The notes: generated by a model not told the origin, from the letters alone. A DNA stretch of 64,000 nucleotides from Micromonospora sp. WMMD961 (GCF_029626145.1 NZ_JARUBJ010000002.1:3755501-3819500); one strand, 5' to 3'. Positions 23,332-31,979 are shown, counted from the stretch's first letter. Translations and numbers: made by a program.

Positions 23332-23673
23332 TCAGGCGCGGCCGCGGCGGGTCCGAACCTCCTGCAGGCGCTCCTCGAGGATGTCCTCCAGCTCGGCGAT
23401 CGAACGCCGCTCCAGGAGCATGTCCCAGTGGGTACGCGGGGGCTTGGCCTTCTTCTGCTCCGGCTCGCTGCCGTCGACGAGTCGGGCGACGCTGCCGTCG
23501 AACTTGCACTCCCAGGTCGTCGGGACCTCGGCGTCGACGGCGAACGGCACCTCGAACTGGTGGCCCTTGGCGCACAGGTACTCGCGGGTCTGACGCGGCG
23601 CGAGCTCCGTGTTGCGGTCGGATTCGTAGCTCACCGCGCCAAGGCGGCTTCCGCGCAGCATACGCTCGCCCAT
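23332..23673 (-). CDS. rbpA: RNA polymerase-binding protein RbpA
   Basis: 113 residues: MGERMLRGSRLGAVSYESDRNTELAPRQ is the N-terminal tail and RNAP-contact part, followed by the core domain with its two Cys (YLCAKGHQFEVPF, TTWECKFDGSVA), the basic linker (EQKKAKPPRTHWDMLLERRS) and the sigma-interaction domain ending ELEDILEERLQEVRTRRG. RbpA stabilises open complexes with the principal sigma factor and affects rifampicin sensitivity in actinobacteria. A SigR-type promoter is present upstream. The start follows a GAGGGGAAG ribosome site. Confidence 0.95.
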   Translation of the reverse strand: MGERMLRGSRLGAVSYESDRNTELAPRQTREYLCAKGHQFEVPFAVDAEVPTTWECKFDGSVARLVDGSEPEQKKAKPPRTHWDMLLERRSIAELEDILEERLQEVRTRRGRA

Positions 23674-23714
23674 GATCGACTTCCCCTCGTTCGTGGTGCT
23701 GGTCTTCTGGGTGT

Positions 23715-23742
23715 AACGGTGTGTTCCCGTCGAGCCATTCCC
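23715..23742 (-). promoter_or_regulatory. SigR-type promoter of rbpA
   Basis: On the minus strand GGGAAT (complement of 23737-23742) and GTT (complement of 23715-23717) are 19 bases apart, matching the oxidative/thiol-stress SigR consensus GGAAT-N18-19-GTT. rbpA of Streptomyces coelicolor is known to be a SigR target, which supports the call. Confidence 0.68.
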
Positions 23743-23902
23743 GCCCGAGGGCGGGAGGCGTCCACGGGCGGACCGGGACCAAGGGTAACCGGCCGGGACG
23801 GTCACCCGGCCGGGTGATCCCCGGGCGGGTCGCAACGGCGGTGTGTCCGCTGCCACCGGGGATGTTAACCGCCCGGACACTCGGGAGGTTGCGGCGGCCC
23901 GC

Positions 23903-25060
23903 TCAGCCGTTCGCCTCGCCCGTCGGCCCGGGACCCAGCCGGGCCAACGCCAACGCCAGATCGCTGACCTGGTCACCGAGCTGCGCCACCCGCCGCTGGG
24001 CCAGATCCCGGTCGGTTTCGGCGGCGTCGAGTCGTACCGTCAGGGCGGTGACCTGGCCTTCGGCGGTGGCCGTGGCCTGCCGGGCGGCGCTCAGCTCGGT
24101 GCTCAGGGTGTCCCGCTGGGCGGCGGTGGCGGCCAACTCCGCGCGCAGCCGCGCCGCGAGTTCGGCGGCCTCCTGCCGGGCGTCGTCGGCCTCCCGGGCC
24201 GCGACCAACGCCCGGTCGCGGGCACGGTCGGCCTGCTCGCGCGCGCGGGCGGCGTCGGCGGCCTCGGCGCGGGTCCGCGCGGCGTCGGCGCGGGCCTGCT
24301 CGATCTGACGCCGCACGTCCTGCACCTCGGCCTGCCACCGCCCGGCCCGCTCGGTCGCCTCGGCGGCGGCCCGGGTGGCCCGTTCGGCGTCGGCGCGCGC
24401 CGCGTCCCGGTCCACAATCAGGTCGGTCACCCGTTGCCGTTCGGTGTCCCGCTCGGCCCGCAGGTCACGCACCTCGGCGCGGGCCTGGTCCCGGTCGCGT
24501 TCCGCCTGGGCGCGCAACGCCTCGGCGGCGCTGGCGTCGTGGCGTGCCTGGTCGCGGGCCGCCTCGGCGTGCTGGGCCCGTTCGTCGGCCACGGCGGCCC
24601 GCCGCGCCGCCTGCTCGGCGCGCTGCCGGGCGTCGTCGGCCTCGGCGAGGGCACCACGGGCCTGCTCCCGGGCCCGTGCGGCGTCGGCCGCCGCGGCCTC
24701 GGCGTCGTCGCGGGCCTCGTCACGTTCGGTCTGCGCCGCCGCGACCTCGGTGGCGGCCTCCGCGCGGGCCTGCGCGAGTTGCCGCTGCACACCCACCGGG
24801 GACAACTCGGCGTGCAGCGACTCGGTCAACGTCTCGACGATCTGGTCGAGACGGTCCACCGCCTCCCAGGTACGGGCCACCTGCCCGGGCAGGCCGGGGG
24901 CGTTGCGGTGGCGCATCCGGCTGTTGCGTGAGGCGCGCTGGCAGGCGCCGTCGTTGTCCCGGCAGTAGCGAAACGGCCGGCCCGCGCCGACACGCTGCGC
25001 CACCGGCGCTCCACAGTGGGCGCACGGGCGGGTTTCGGTGGTGCTGGGCTGGGCGTCCAT
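23903..25060 (-). CDS. Zinc-ribbon plus long coiled-coil protein
   Basis: 385 residues. The N-terminus has a possible zinc site, CAHCGAPVAQRVGAGRPFRYC followed by a further Cys (CQRASRN), resembling a small zinc ribbon. From about residue 75 to 370 it is an almost unbroken Ala/Arg/Glu/Asp heptad-rich coiled coil. That is the layout of scaffold or DNA-organising proteins, but no family is certain. TAGACT lies nine bases before the ATG, so leader length is close to zero. It stands alone between rbpA and an MFS gene. Confidence 0.7.
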   Translation of the reverse strand: MDAQPSTTETRPCAHCGAPVAQRVGAGRPFRYCRDNDGACQRASRNSRMRHRNAPGLPGQVARTWEAVDRLDQIVETLTESLHAELSPVGVQRQLAQARAEAATEVAAAQTERDEARDDAEAAAADAARAREQARGALAEADDARQRAEQAARRAAVADERAQHAEAARDQARHDASAAEALRAQAERDRDQARAEVRDLRAERDTERQRVTDLIVDRDAARADAERATRAAAEATERAGRWQAEVQDVRRQIEQARADAARTRAEAADAARAREQADRARDRALVAAREADDARQEAAELAARLRAELAATAAQRDTLSTELSAARQATATAEGQVTALTVRLDAAETDRDLAQRRVAQLGDQVSDLALALARLGPGPTGEANG

Positions 25061-25086
25061 CGAGGGCGAAGTCTAGTGCCGGCCGT

Positions 25087-26457
25087 TCACCTCGTCGCCC
25101 GGGCGGTCGCGTCCAGGGTGTAGCGGCGTTGCAGCAGCAGGGCCGCGAGCATCGCCACCGCCGGCAGCAACCCGAAGCCGTAGCGGACCGCGGCGAGCGC
25201 CGCGTCCGGCTGTACCGGGGACTCACCGGCCGCCGACGCCACGAAACCACCGACGGTCAGGCACAGGGCGTAGGCGTACGGGCCCAGCGCCGCGCCGGTG
25301 GCCTCGGTGGCCGTCCACACCCCGGTGTAGGTGCCGGCGCCGGTGGTGGCGGCGTCGGCGCTGGTGGTACTGGCGGCGCGGATCACGTCGGGCAGCATCG
25401 AGAACGGCAGCAGTTGCATGCCGGCGAACGCCACCCCGAGCACCGCCACCGCGCCGATCAGCACCGGCAGGCCGGCCGGTCTGCCCACCGCCAGCACCAG
25501 CGACCCCAGGGCGAACGCGCCCTGCGCGCCGAGCAGCGCCCGTTGTTTGCCGACGCGGCGGGCCACCACCAGCCAGGCCGGGGTGACCAGCAGCGCCGGC
25601 GCGACGAACGCGGCGACCAGCACCGTGGTCAGGCCGGGGGCCCGCAGCTCGTACTCGGCGTAGTAGGGCACCCCGGCGAGCACCAGGTGGGTGGTGGTGG
25701 ACATCGCCAGGTAGGCGGCGACGAGCCAGCGGAACTGCCGATCGCGCAGCGCGGTGCGCAGGGCCCGCCAGCCGCCGTGCCCCGCCGGGGCGGAGTCCGC
25801 CGCCGAGCCGCGCAGCCGGGAGATGCCGGCGACACCGACCAGCATGGCCACCAGCATCCCGACGGCGAGGACAACGCCCATCCGCTGGTAGCCGGCGCGG
25901 GTCGCGGCGTCGCCGCCGGTGAGCAGCGGGGCCAGCAGACCGGACACCAGGATGCCCAGGGTCAGCACGACCATCCGGAACGCCATCAGCCGGGTGCGTT
26001 CGTCATAACCGATGCGCAGGTCCGCCGGGGTGGCCAGGTAGGGGACCTGGTAGGCGGCGAAGAGCAGGTTGCCGGCGACGAAGAACACCGCCACCCACGC
26101 GGCCGCCGGTGCGCCGGTCAGGCCACCGGGCACCGCGAACAACGCGGCGAACGCGACCGGCAGGGCGCAGCCGAGCAGCAGCAGGCGACGTCGGTCGCCG
26201 CGTCGGGTCTGCTCGACGTCGGCGCGGTGCCCCACCCAGGGGTGCAGCACAACGTCGGCGATCTTCGGCAGCAGCAGCGCGAGGCCGGCCAGCCACGGGC
26301 CGACGGCCAGCACGTCGGTGAGGAAGTAGAGCAGCAGCAGGCCGGGCACGGTCACCCACACGCCCATGCCGAGTGAGCCGGCCGCGAAGCCCGCCAGGGG
26401 GCCACGGGGGAGCGTCGTGTCGGTGGCGGCCGCGGGCCGCCGGTCGAGCCCGGTCAT
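25087..26457 (-). CDS. MFS transporter (GPH/MFS_2-like)
   Basis: 456 residues with about twelve hydrophobic helices. The segment ADVVLHPWVGHRADVEQTRRGDRR resembles the loop 2-3 motif of the glycoside-pentoside-hexuronide type symporters, and the central loop is Ala/Gly rich. The substrate is unknown. The start at 26457 has GGAGAGG upstream. The minus-strand -10 TAGAAT directly abuts an ATCCA-N8-TGGAT palindrome shared with the divergent TetR gene and with the FMO operon, so it is very probably repressed by that TetR protein. Confidence 0.82.
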   Translation of the reverse strand: MTGLDRRPAAATDTTLPRGPLAGFAAGSLGMGVWVTVPGLLLLYFLTDVLAVGPWLAGLALLLPKIADVVLHPWVGHRADVEQTRRGDRRRLLLLGCALPVAFAALFAVPGGLTGAPAAAWVAVFFVAGNLLFAAYQVPYLATPADLRIGYDERTRLMAFRMVVLTLGILVSGLLAPLLTGGDAATRAGYQRMGVVLAVGMLVAMLVGVAGISRLRGSAADSAPAGHGGWRALRTALRDRQFRWLVAAYLAMSTTTHLVLAGVPYYAEYELRAPGLTTVLVAAFVAPALLVTPAWLVVARRVGKQRALLGAQGAFALGSLVLAVGRPAGLPVLIGAVAVLGVAFAGMQLLPFSMLPDVIRAASTTSADAATTGAGTYTGVWTATEATGAALGPYAYALCLTVGGFVASAAGESPVQPDAALAAVRYGFGLLPAVAMLAALLLQRRYTLDATARATR

Positions 26458-26474
26458 CGCCGCATCCTCTCCGC

Positions 26475-26497
26475 AATCCAACGGTTGCTGGATTCTA
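26475..26497. promoter_or_regulatory. TetR operator 1 with the MFS -10 element
   Basis: AATCCA-N8-TGGATT (26475-26494) is a 20-bp palindrome between the MFS and TetR starts. ATTCTA (26492-26497) is TAGAAT on the minus strand, the MFS -10 element, and overlaps the operator. The same half-sites and spacing recur at 27186-27203. Confidence 0.75.
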
Positions 26498-26505
26498 GGG
26501 GCAGA

Positions 26506-27162
26506 ATGGCGGCCATGACCATGCCCCGACGCCGTCCGGGTCGCCCGCGGCGCGACGAGACCCGGCCGACCCGCGAGGTGGTGCTCACCGCCGCGACAGC
26601 GCTGTTCGCCGAGCGTGGCTTCGACGCCGTCGGGCTGCGGGAGGTCGCCGCCGCCGCCGGGGTCGACGTCGCCACGGTCGTGCACCACACGGGTACGAAG
26701 GCAGCGCTCTACGACGCCTGCTTCGCCCGGGTCTTCGCGGCCGAGCGGGAGGTCCTGACGGAAGCCGCCGAGCAGGCCCGCGCCGCTCTCGACGCGGGGC
26801 CGGACGCGGCCCGGCGAGCCCTGCACGAGCTGGTCGACGTCTTCGTCGACTTCCTGCAGGACCGGCCGGAGACCACCGCACTGTGGTTGCGTCGCTGGCT
26901 GGAACCCCAGCGGCACGCCGAGCTCGACCAGCGCTACGCCGACCCGTTGTACCGGTTGGTCGCCGAGTTGCTCACCGCCGCCGCGGCGGCCGGGGCGCTG
27001 GCCGAGCCGACCCCGCACATCACGGTGCGCAGCCTGGTGTGGGCGACGCACGGCCACGTGGTGGCGCTGGCGGCGGGCGCGCCGGGCGCTCGGGAGCGGC
27101 GCGAGTTCCGGGCGTTCGTGCATCGCCTGCTCGACGGGTTGTACGGGCCCCCGACGACTTGA
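26506..27162 (+). CDS. TetR/AcrR family regulator
   Basis: 218 residues. The N-terminal helix-turn-helix is clear (VLTAATALFAERGFDAVGLREVAAAAGVDVATVVHHTGTKAALYDACF); the C-terminal ligand domain is not assignable. Three ATGs are possible (26506, 26515, 26521); the first is used because AGGGG lies five bases upstream. Matching palindromes flank the gene on both sides, so it most likely represses itself, the divergent MFS gene and the downstream FMO-SDR pair. A substrate of the FMO or a drug exported by the MFS is the likely inducer. Confidence 0.88.
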   Translation: MAAMTMPRRRPGRPRRDETRPTREVVLTAATALFAERGFDAVGLREVAAAAGVDVATVVHHTGTKAALYDACFARVFAAEREVLTEAAEQARAALDAGPDAARRALHELVDVFVDFLQDRPETTALWLRRWLEPQRHAELDQRYADPLYRLVAELLTAAAAAGALAEPTPHITVRSLVWATHGHVVALAAGAPGARERREFRAFVHRLLDGLYGPPTT

Positions 27163-27184
27163 CGGGTCGCCGCCCGGCGACGAT

Positions 27185-27204
27185 TATCCATCGGACGTTG
27201 GATT
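27185..27204. promoter_or_regulatory. TetR operator 2 before the FMO-SDR operon
   Basis: ATCCA-N8-TGGAT (27186-27203) repeats the half-sites and spacing of operator 1 and lies about 15 bases before the FMO start codon, overlapping where its -10 element (TTAGAT, 27203-27208) would be. Confidence 0.75.
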
Positions 27205-27218
27205 AGATGGGGGCGGCG

Positions 27219-28541
27219 ATGGGCGTACCACCTCAGGTGGCGGTGATCGGCGCCGGCGCGGCCGGGCTCGCCGCGGTCAAGGCGCTGCGCGACGCCAACG
27301 CGTCGGTGGTCTGCTTCGAGGCCACCGACCAGGTCGGCGGCCTCTGGGTCTACGGCGCGCCCGACTCGCCCGCGTACCGGACGTTGCACCTGAACACCAG
27401 CCGGGGCCGCACCCAGTTCGCCGACCACCCGATGCCCACCGACTGGCCCGACTACCCCGACCACCGTCGGGTCGCCGGCTACCTGGCCGACTACGTGGAC
27501 CGGTTCGGGTTGGGCGAGCACATCCGGCTGCGCCACACCGTCGAGCGGGTCACCCGGAATCCGGACGACACCTGGACGGTGGCCGCGAGCGCGCCGGGCG
27601 GGCCGGTCGAGGTCACCGTCGACGCCGTGGTCGTCGCCAACGGACACAACCGGGTGCCCCGGCTGCCCGAGCCGTCGTACCCCGGCACCTGCACCGCCGA
27701 ACAGATGCACAGCCACGACTACCGGGGTCCGGAGCAGTTGGTCGGCAAACGGGTCCTCGTCGTCGGCGGCGGCAACTCCGCGATGGACATCGCCGTGGAC
27801 GCCTCGTACGCCGCGACCCGCACCTTGCTGTCGCTGCGCCGGGGCGTCTGGGTGGTGCCGAAGTACCTGCTGGGTCGCCCCTCGGACACCCTCAACGGGG
27901 CGCTGGCCCGTCGGCTGCCGTGGCGGCTGCGGCAACGCATCAGCCAGACGATGCTGAGTGCCACCGTCGGCAACCCCACCCGCTACGGGTTGCCCGCGCC
28001 GAACCACGGCTTCCTGCAGGACCATCCGACGCTGTCCGACGGGTTGCTGTCCCGGCTGACCCACGGCGACGTCGAGGCCCGGCCCGGCGTCGCCTCCGTC
28101 GACGGCGAGCGGGTCGAGTTCACCGACGGCCGCAGCGACAGCGTCGACCTGATCATCTGGTGCACCGGCTACCGGGTGGCGGTCCCGTTCCTCGACCCGG
28201 CGCTGCTCGGCGAGGGCGCCGACAGCCTGCCGCTGTACCGGCACGTGTTCCACCCGGACGCCCCCGGCCTGACCTTCGTCGGGCTGGTGCAGTCCACCGG
28301 GTCGGCGTTCCCCCTGGTCGAGGCGCAGGCCAAACTGATCGCCGCGCACCTCGCCGGCCGGTACGCGTTGCCGGACCCGCAGCGACAGCGGGCCGCCTGC
28401 CGGGCCGAGCTGCGGGCCGCGACCGCCCGCTGGGGTCAGCGCCGCCCGGCGATGCGGGTGGACTTCGACGTCTACCTGGCCGAGTTGACCCGGGAGTTGG
28501 CCGCTGGAGGCCGCCGGGCCGCAGCCGGGGCCGGACGGTGA
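27219..28541 (+). CDS. Flavin-containing monooxygenase (FMO-like)
   Basis: 440 residues. The FAD motif GAGAAGLAAV is near the N-terminus, then EATDQVGGLW, the NADPH motif VVGGGNSAMDIAVD, and between them YPGTCTAEQMHSHDYRG, which fits the FMO fingerprint FxGxxxHSxxY. IIWCTGYR near 305 is the second FMO signature (TGY). It should insert one oxygen into a soft nucleophile or ketone. The ATG at 27219 has GGGGGCGG upstream; an ATG at 27207 would add four residues. The stop overlaps the SDR start (GTGA), and a TetR operator lies at the promoter. Confidence 0.87.
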   Translation: MGVPPQVAVIGAGAAGLAAVKALRDANASVVCFEATDQVGGLWVYGAPDSPAYRTLHLNTSRGRTQFADHPMPTDWPDYPDHRRVAGYLADYVDRFGLGEHIRLRHTVERVTRNPDDTWTVAASAPGGPVEVTVDAVVVANGHNRVPRLPEPSYPGTCTAEQMHSHDYRGPEQLVGKRVLVVGGGNSAMDIAVDASYAATRTLLSLRRGVWVVPKYLLGRPSDTLNGALARRLPWRLRQRISQTMLSATVGNPTRYGLPAPNHGFLQDHPTLSDGLLSRLTHGDVEARPGVASVDGERVEFTDGRSDSVDLIIWCTGYRVAVPFLDPALLGEGADSLPLYRHVFHPDAPGLTFVGLVQSTGSAFPLVEAQAKLIAAHLAGRYALPDPQRQRAACRAELRAATARWGQRRPAMRVDFDVYLAELTRELAAGGRRAAAGAGR

Positions 28542-29362
28542 CGAACCGGTCGCTGGCCGGCCGGCGGGTGCTGCTGACCGGGGCGAGCGGCACCTTCGGT
28601 CGACATCTCGGTACGGCGCTGAGCGCCGCCGGCGCGCGGGTGATGGGGCTCGACCTGCACGCGCGCCCCGACGGTGACGTGCCGGTGCTCGGCTGCGACC
28701 TGACCGACCCGGACGCCGTGGCACCGGCGGTGCGGGCCGCCGTCGACCAGCTCGGCGGGCTCGACCTGCTGATCAACAACGCCGGGGTGGGTGGACCCGC
28801 CCCGGCCGAGTTGCCACCCGACGAGGTGGTCCGCCGGCAACTGGAGGTCAATCTGCTCGCCGCGTGGCGGACCACCGCCGCCGCGCTGCCACCGCTGCTC
28901 ACCGCCCACGGGCGGGTGATCTTCGTGGCCAGTCGGATGGCGGTGCTGCCACTGCCGCTCGCCGCCGCGTACGGGGTCAGCAAGCGGGCACTGGTGGCGT
29001 ACGCCGACGCGCTGCGGCACGAGGTGGGCAGCCACGTCGGGGTCAGCGTCGTCTACCCGAGCATGGTCGCCTCACCCATCCACGACAGCACCGCCGAGGC
29101 CGGGTTGTCGTTGCAGGGGGTGTCCCGCCCCGAGCCGGTCGAGGGGGTCGTCGCGGCGATCCTGCGTACGGCCGCCGCCCGTCGGGCGCCTCGGGACGTG
29201 GCGACCACTACCCGTGGACGTCTGGAGCTGGCCGTCGGCCGGCACGCGCCCGCGCTGGCCGACCGGCTGGTACGCCGTACCCTCGCCGCCCGGCTCGCCG
29301 CCGGTGACCTGGACGCCGCGCCGCTGGCCGCCGGGATGGTCCGCCGCCACCGCGGGCGGTGA
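28538..29362 (+). CDS. Short-chain dehydrogenase/reductase
   Basis: 274 residues of the classical SDR type: VLLTGASGTFGRHL (TGxxxGxG), a cofactor Asp at VMGLDLHAR suggesting NAD(H) preference, LLINNAGVGG (NNAG), the catalytic Ser in VIFVASRMAV and YGVSK (YxxxK). The C-terminal 70 residues resemble the extension of SDRs that act on larger hydrophobic alcohols. It overlaps the FMO by 4 bases and probably supplies or removes the carbonyl product of that enzyme. Confidence 0.88.
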   Translation: MTNRSLAGRRVLLTGASGTFGRHLGTALSAAGARVMGLDLHARPDGDVPVLGCDLTDPDAVAPAVRAAVDQLGGLDLLINNAGVGGPAPAELPPDEVVRRQLEVNLLAAWRTTAAALPPLLTAHGRVIFVASRMAVLPLPLAAAYGVSKRALVAYADALRHEVGSHVGVSVVYPSMVASPIHDSTAEAGLSLQGVSRPEPVEGVVAAILRTAAARRAPRDVATTTRGRLELAVGRHAPALADRLVRRTLAARLAAGDLDAAPLAAGMVRRHRGR

Positions 29363-29370
29363 CCGTCGGG

Positions 29371-30021
29371 TCAGGGTGTGGCGACCGCCGCGCGGGACCG
29401 GTCGGTGGCGATCCGCACGGCCAGCGCTGCGAGGGCCGTCCCGGTCACCCACCGCTGCACGCGCAGCCACACGGGTCGGCGGGCGAAGAAACCGGCGAGG
29501 GAGCCGGCGGTGAGCACGATCAGCGCGTTCACGCTCAGTGCGACGGCAATCTGGGTGAGGCCGAGCAGCAGGCTCTGCGCCGCCAGGTGCCCGCGCGCCG
29601 GGTCGACGAACTGGGGCAGCAGCGACACGTAGAGGATGGCGATCTTCGGGTTCAGCAGGTTGGTGACCAGGCCCATGATGAACAGCCGCCGGGGTGGGTC
29701 CGGTGGCAGCGGCGCGGGCGTGAACGGTGAGTGCCCGCCGGGCCGCAGCGTCCGCCAGGCCAGCCAGAGCAGGTAACCGGCGCCGGCCAGTTTCACCACC
29801 GCGTACAGCGTCGGCACCAGGACGAAGACGACGGCCAGGCCGGCGACCGCCGTGGCCAGGTAGACGCCGAAGCCGGCGGCCACCCCGAGCAGCGAGACCA
29901 GCCCCGCCCGGCGGCCCTGCGCGACCGACCGGGACACCAGGTAGACCATGTTCGGGCCCGGTGTCAGCACCAGCCCCAACGCGACAAGCGCGATGCCCAG
30001 CAACGCACCCGAACCCACCAC
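29371..30021 (-). CDS. LysE/RhtB family amino-acid exporter
   Basis: 216 residues with six hydrophobic helices and family signatures LGLVLTPGPNMVYLVSRSVAQGRRAG near the start and LVTNLLNPKIAILYVSLLPQFV in the middle. Family members export amino acids such as lysine, homoserine or leucine. The GTG at 30021 is preceded by GGGGGA. It converges on the SDR gene with eight bases between them. Its link to the lysine cluster 10 kb away is only speculative. Confidence 0.88.
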   Translation of the reverse strand: MVGSGALLGIALVALGLVLTPGPNMVYLVSRSVAQGRRAGLVSLLGVAAGFGVYLATAVAGLAVVFVLVPTLYAVVKLAGAGYLLWLAWRTLRPGGHSPFTPAPLPPDPPRRLFIMGLVTNLLNPKIAILYVSLLPQFVDPARGHLAAQSLLLGLTQIAVALSVNALIVLTAGSLAGFFARRPVWLRVQRWVTGTALAALAVRIATDRSRAAVATP

Positions 30022-30220
30022 CGGTGTTCCCCCGTTCGATAGTCCCCACACTGACCGTAATCGGGATGAACATCCCGGCCCAGGGCCACCTCGCGGCGCG
30101 TGGCCTGCGGTCCGGCGCGGCGACCGGGAATGGTCGCCGGGCCGGACGCGCTCACCTCTCGCGAGGCCCGTCGCTGTACTTGCGCGGCGCGTTACCGTGA
30201 CCAGGGGGAGGTGCCGCAGC

Positions 30221-30712
30221 GTGACCGAAGCGTGGGAAGCGGCCGTGGAGGCGCAGATCCGGGGAGCCGCCCAGCGCGGCGAGTTCGACAACCTGCCCGG
30301 CATGGGCAAGCCGATCCCCGGCCGGGGTATGCCGTACGACGAGTCGTGGTGGATCAAGAGTTTCCTGGAGCGCGAGGCACTGCCCAGCGACCTGCTCCTG
30401 CCCACCCCGCTGCAGTTGCGCCGACGCATCGAGCAGATCCCCGACGAGGTCCGCGACCTGCCCACCGAACAGTCCGTGCGCGACGTCGTGGGGCAGTTGA
30501 ACGCGCAGATCGTGGCGTGGCTGCGCAACCCCGACGGCCCTCGGGTGGTGGTGCGTCCGGTGAACGTCGACGAGGTGCTCCGCCGCTGGCGCGCCGAGCA
30601 CGCCCCGCCCAGCGTCTCGACTGCACCGACCGAGCGGGTGAGCGTCGTCGCCCCGCCACGCCGGTCCCGCCGTACCTGGTGGCCGCTGCCGTGGCGGCGC
30701 CGGTCGCGCTGA
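30221..30712 (+). CDS. DUF1992 (DnaJC28-like conserved domain) protein
   Basis: 163 residues. The DUF1992 core is complete: VEAQIRGAAQRGEFDNLPGMGKPIPGR followed by WWIKSFLEREALPSDLLLPTPLQLRRRIEQIPDEV. The tail is basic (RRSRRTWWPLPWRRRSR). The domain occurs with J-domains in eukaryotes but alone in bacteria; its function is unknown. GGGGGAGGTG precedes the GTG. Confidence 0.88.
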   Translation: MTEAWEAAVEAQIRGAAQRGEFDNLPGMGKPIPGRGMPYDESWWIKSFLEREALPSDLLLPTPLQLRRRIEQIPDEVRDLPTEQSVRDVVGQLNAQIVAWLRNPDGPRVVVRPVNVDEVLRRWRAEHAPPSVSTAPTERVSVVAPPRRSRRTWWPLPWRRRSR

Positions 30713-30753
30713 CCCGCCCGGGCGGCCTGGCACGCCACCGGCAGACTGTGCGG

Positions 30754-31278
30754 ATGGTGATCGAGTTGCGGGCGTCGGAGCTTGCCCTTCGGCCCTGGCG
30801 CGACGACGACCTGGACGCGCTGCTGGCGGCCTACCGGGACCCGGTGCTGCGGCGGTGGACCCGGATGCCGGTGACCAGCCCGGACGAGGGCCGGCGGTGG
30901 CTGTCGCGGACGCAGCAGGACTGGGCCGACGGTCGGCGGTACAGCTTCGCCGTCCTGCAGGACCACGCCGATGGTCCACGGCTGGTCGCGAACGTGGTGC
31001 TCAAGGGGGTCACGCCGGAGCGTCCCGCGCCGGAGGTGGGCTACTGGACGGCGTCGTGGGCCCGGGGCCGCGGCGTCGCCCCGCGCGCGGTCACCGCGCT
31101 CAGCCGGTGGGCGTTCGACCGGTTTCCCCAGGTGACCCGCCTCGACCTGCTGCACCAGGTGGACAACGTCGCGTCCTGCCGGGTGGCACAGAAGTGCGGG
31201 TTCGTGTTCCAGGAGGTGCTGCCCGCCCGGCCGCCCTTCCCGCTCGACGGTCACCGGCACACCCTCGACGCTGCTTAG
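30754..31278 (+). CDS. RimJ/RimL-type GNAT acetyltransferase
   Basis: 174 residues with the GNAT_3 pattern: ELALRPWRDDDLDALLAAYRDPVLRRW at the start, VGYWTASWARGRGVAPRAVTAL (acetyl-CoA loop) and LLHQVDNVASCRVAQKCGFVFQ. Similar proteins acetylate ribosomal protein N-termini or amine drugs. ATG 30754 is used because CAGACT ends six bases before it, fitting a leaderless start; GTG at 30748 or 30757 is possible. Confidence 0.85.
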   Translation: MVIELRASELALRPWRDDDLDALLAAYRDPVLRRWTRMPVTSPDEGRRWLSRTQQDWADGRRYSFAVLQDHADGPRLVANVVLKGVTPERPAPEVGYWTASWARGRGVAPRAVTALSRWAFDRFPQVTRLDLLHQVDNVASCRVAQKCGFVFQEVLPARPPFPLDGHRHTLDAA

Positions 31279-31282
31279 CCCT

Positions 31283-31858
31283 TCACTCCACGGCGGCCCG
31301 CCAAACCCAGGAGGTACGCCGCGCCCGGCCGGGCAACTCACCACGGCCGGTCATCCAGAGCAGCACCTCGGGGGCGGGGCCGGCCGGGGCGTCCGGGAAG
31401 AGTCGCCCCAGCACCAGTGCGGTCAGCCGCTGCGGTGGCTGCCACGGCACGCCGAGGCCGAGGGTGATGTCGTGGGTGTGCAGCAGGGTCTCGGCCACCC
31501 CCATCGCGGCGAAGCCGACCGGGTCGCAGGGGCCGTAGTGCCAGGCCCGCGCGTCGGGCGAGGTGGCGTCGACGGCGGCGGCGAGCATGCCGGCGCAGGC
31601 CCGCACCACGGTGAGGGTCTGCGCCGGGCTGGCGTCGGGGGAGACCCTCAGGTCGTACGGCAGGTAGCCGTCGTCCGGGCGGCCGGTGACCTGACCGGCG
31701 TACGCGAGGAGGTCGTGCGCGACGTGCGCGGCGGTGGTCCAGCAACTCCACGTCAACGTGCCGGCGGGCACCGACCAGTCGCGCTCGCGGTGCGGGTGCA
31801 GCACACGCGTCATCTCGTCGGCCGCCTGGAGCAGGTCGGCGCCGGTCACCGGTGACAT
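31283..31858 (-). CDS. Maleylpyruvate isomerase N-terminal domain (MDMPI/DinB-like) protein
   Basis: 191 residues of the four-helix DinB-like bundle. TWSCWTTAAHVAHDLLAYAGQV and AETLLHTHDITLGLGVPW contain the histidines expected for the metal site. The fold is used by mycothiol-dependent enzymes of actinobacteria, but this single-domain form has no assigned substrate. It converges on the GNAT gene with almost no gap. Confidence 0.82.
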   Translation of the reverse strand: MSPVTGADLLQAADEMTRVLHPHRERDWSVPAGTLTWSCWTTAAHVAHDLLAYAGQVTGRPDDGYLPYDLRVSPDASPAQTLTVVRACAGMLAAAVDATSPDARAWHYGPCDPVGFAAMGVAETLLHTHDITLGLGVPWQPPQRLTALVLGRLFPDAPAGPAPEVLLWMTGRGELPGRARRTSWVWRAAVE

Positions 31859-31950
31859 CCGTCGACCCTCGCAGGTCCGGTCGGGGGTGGCAACCGAGAT
31901 CGCTGGCGCCCCCGGAGGCAGTCTGGAAATTACAGCAACCCGTTTAAATA

Positions 31951-31979
31951 TTGCAGTGCACTGTTGGATTTTCTAGGCT
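31951..31979 (+). promoter_or_regulatory. Promoter of the ABC exporter operon with a palindrome in the spacer
   Basis: TTGCAG (31951-31956), 17 bases, TAGGCT (31974-31979), then six bases to the GTG at 31986: a strong promoter giving a leaderless mRNA. The spacer contains the perfect palindrome CAGTGCACTG (31954-31963), a likely operator. The sequence just upstream is unusually AT-rich. Confidence 0.68.
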
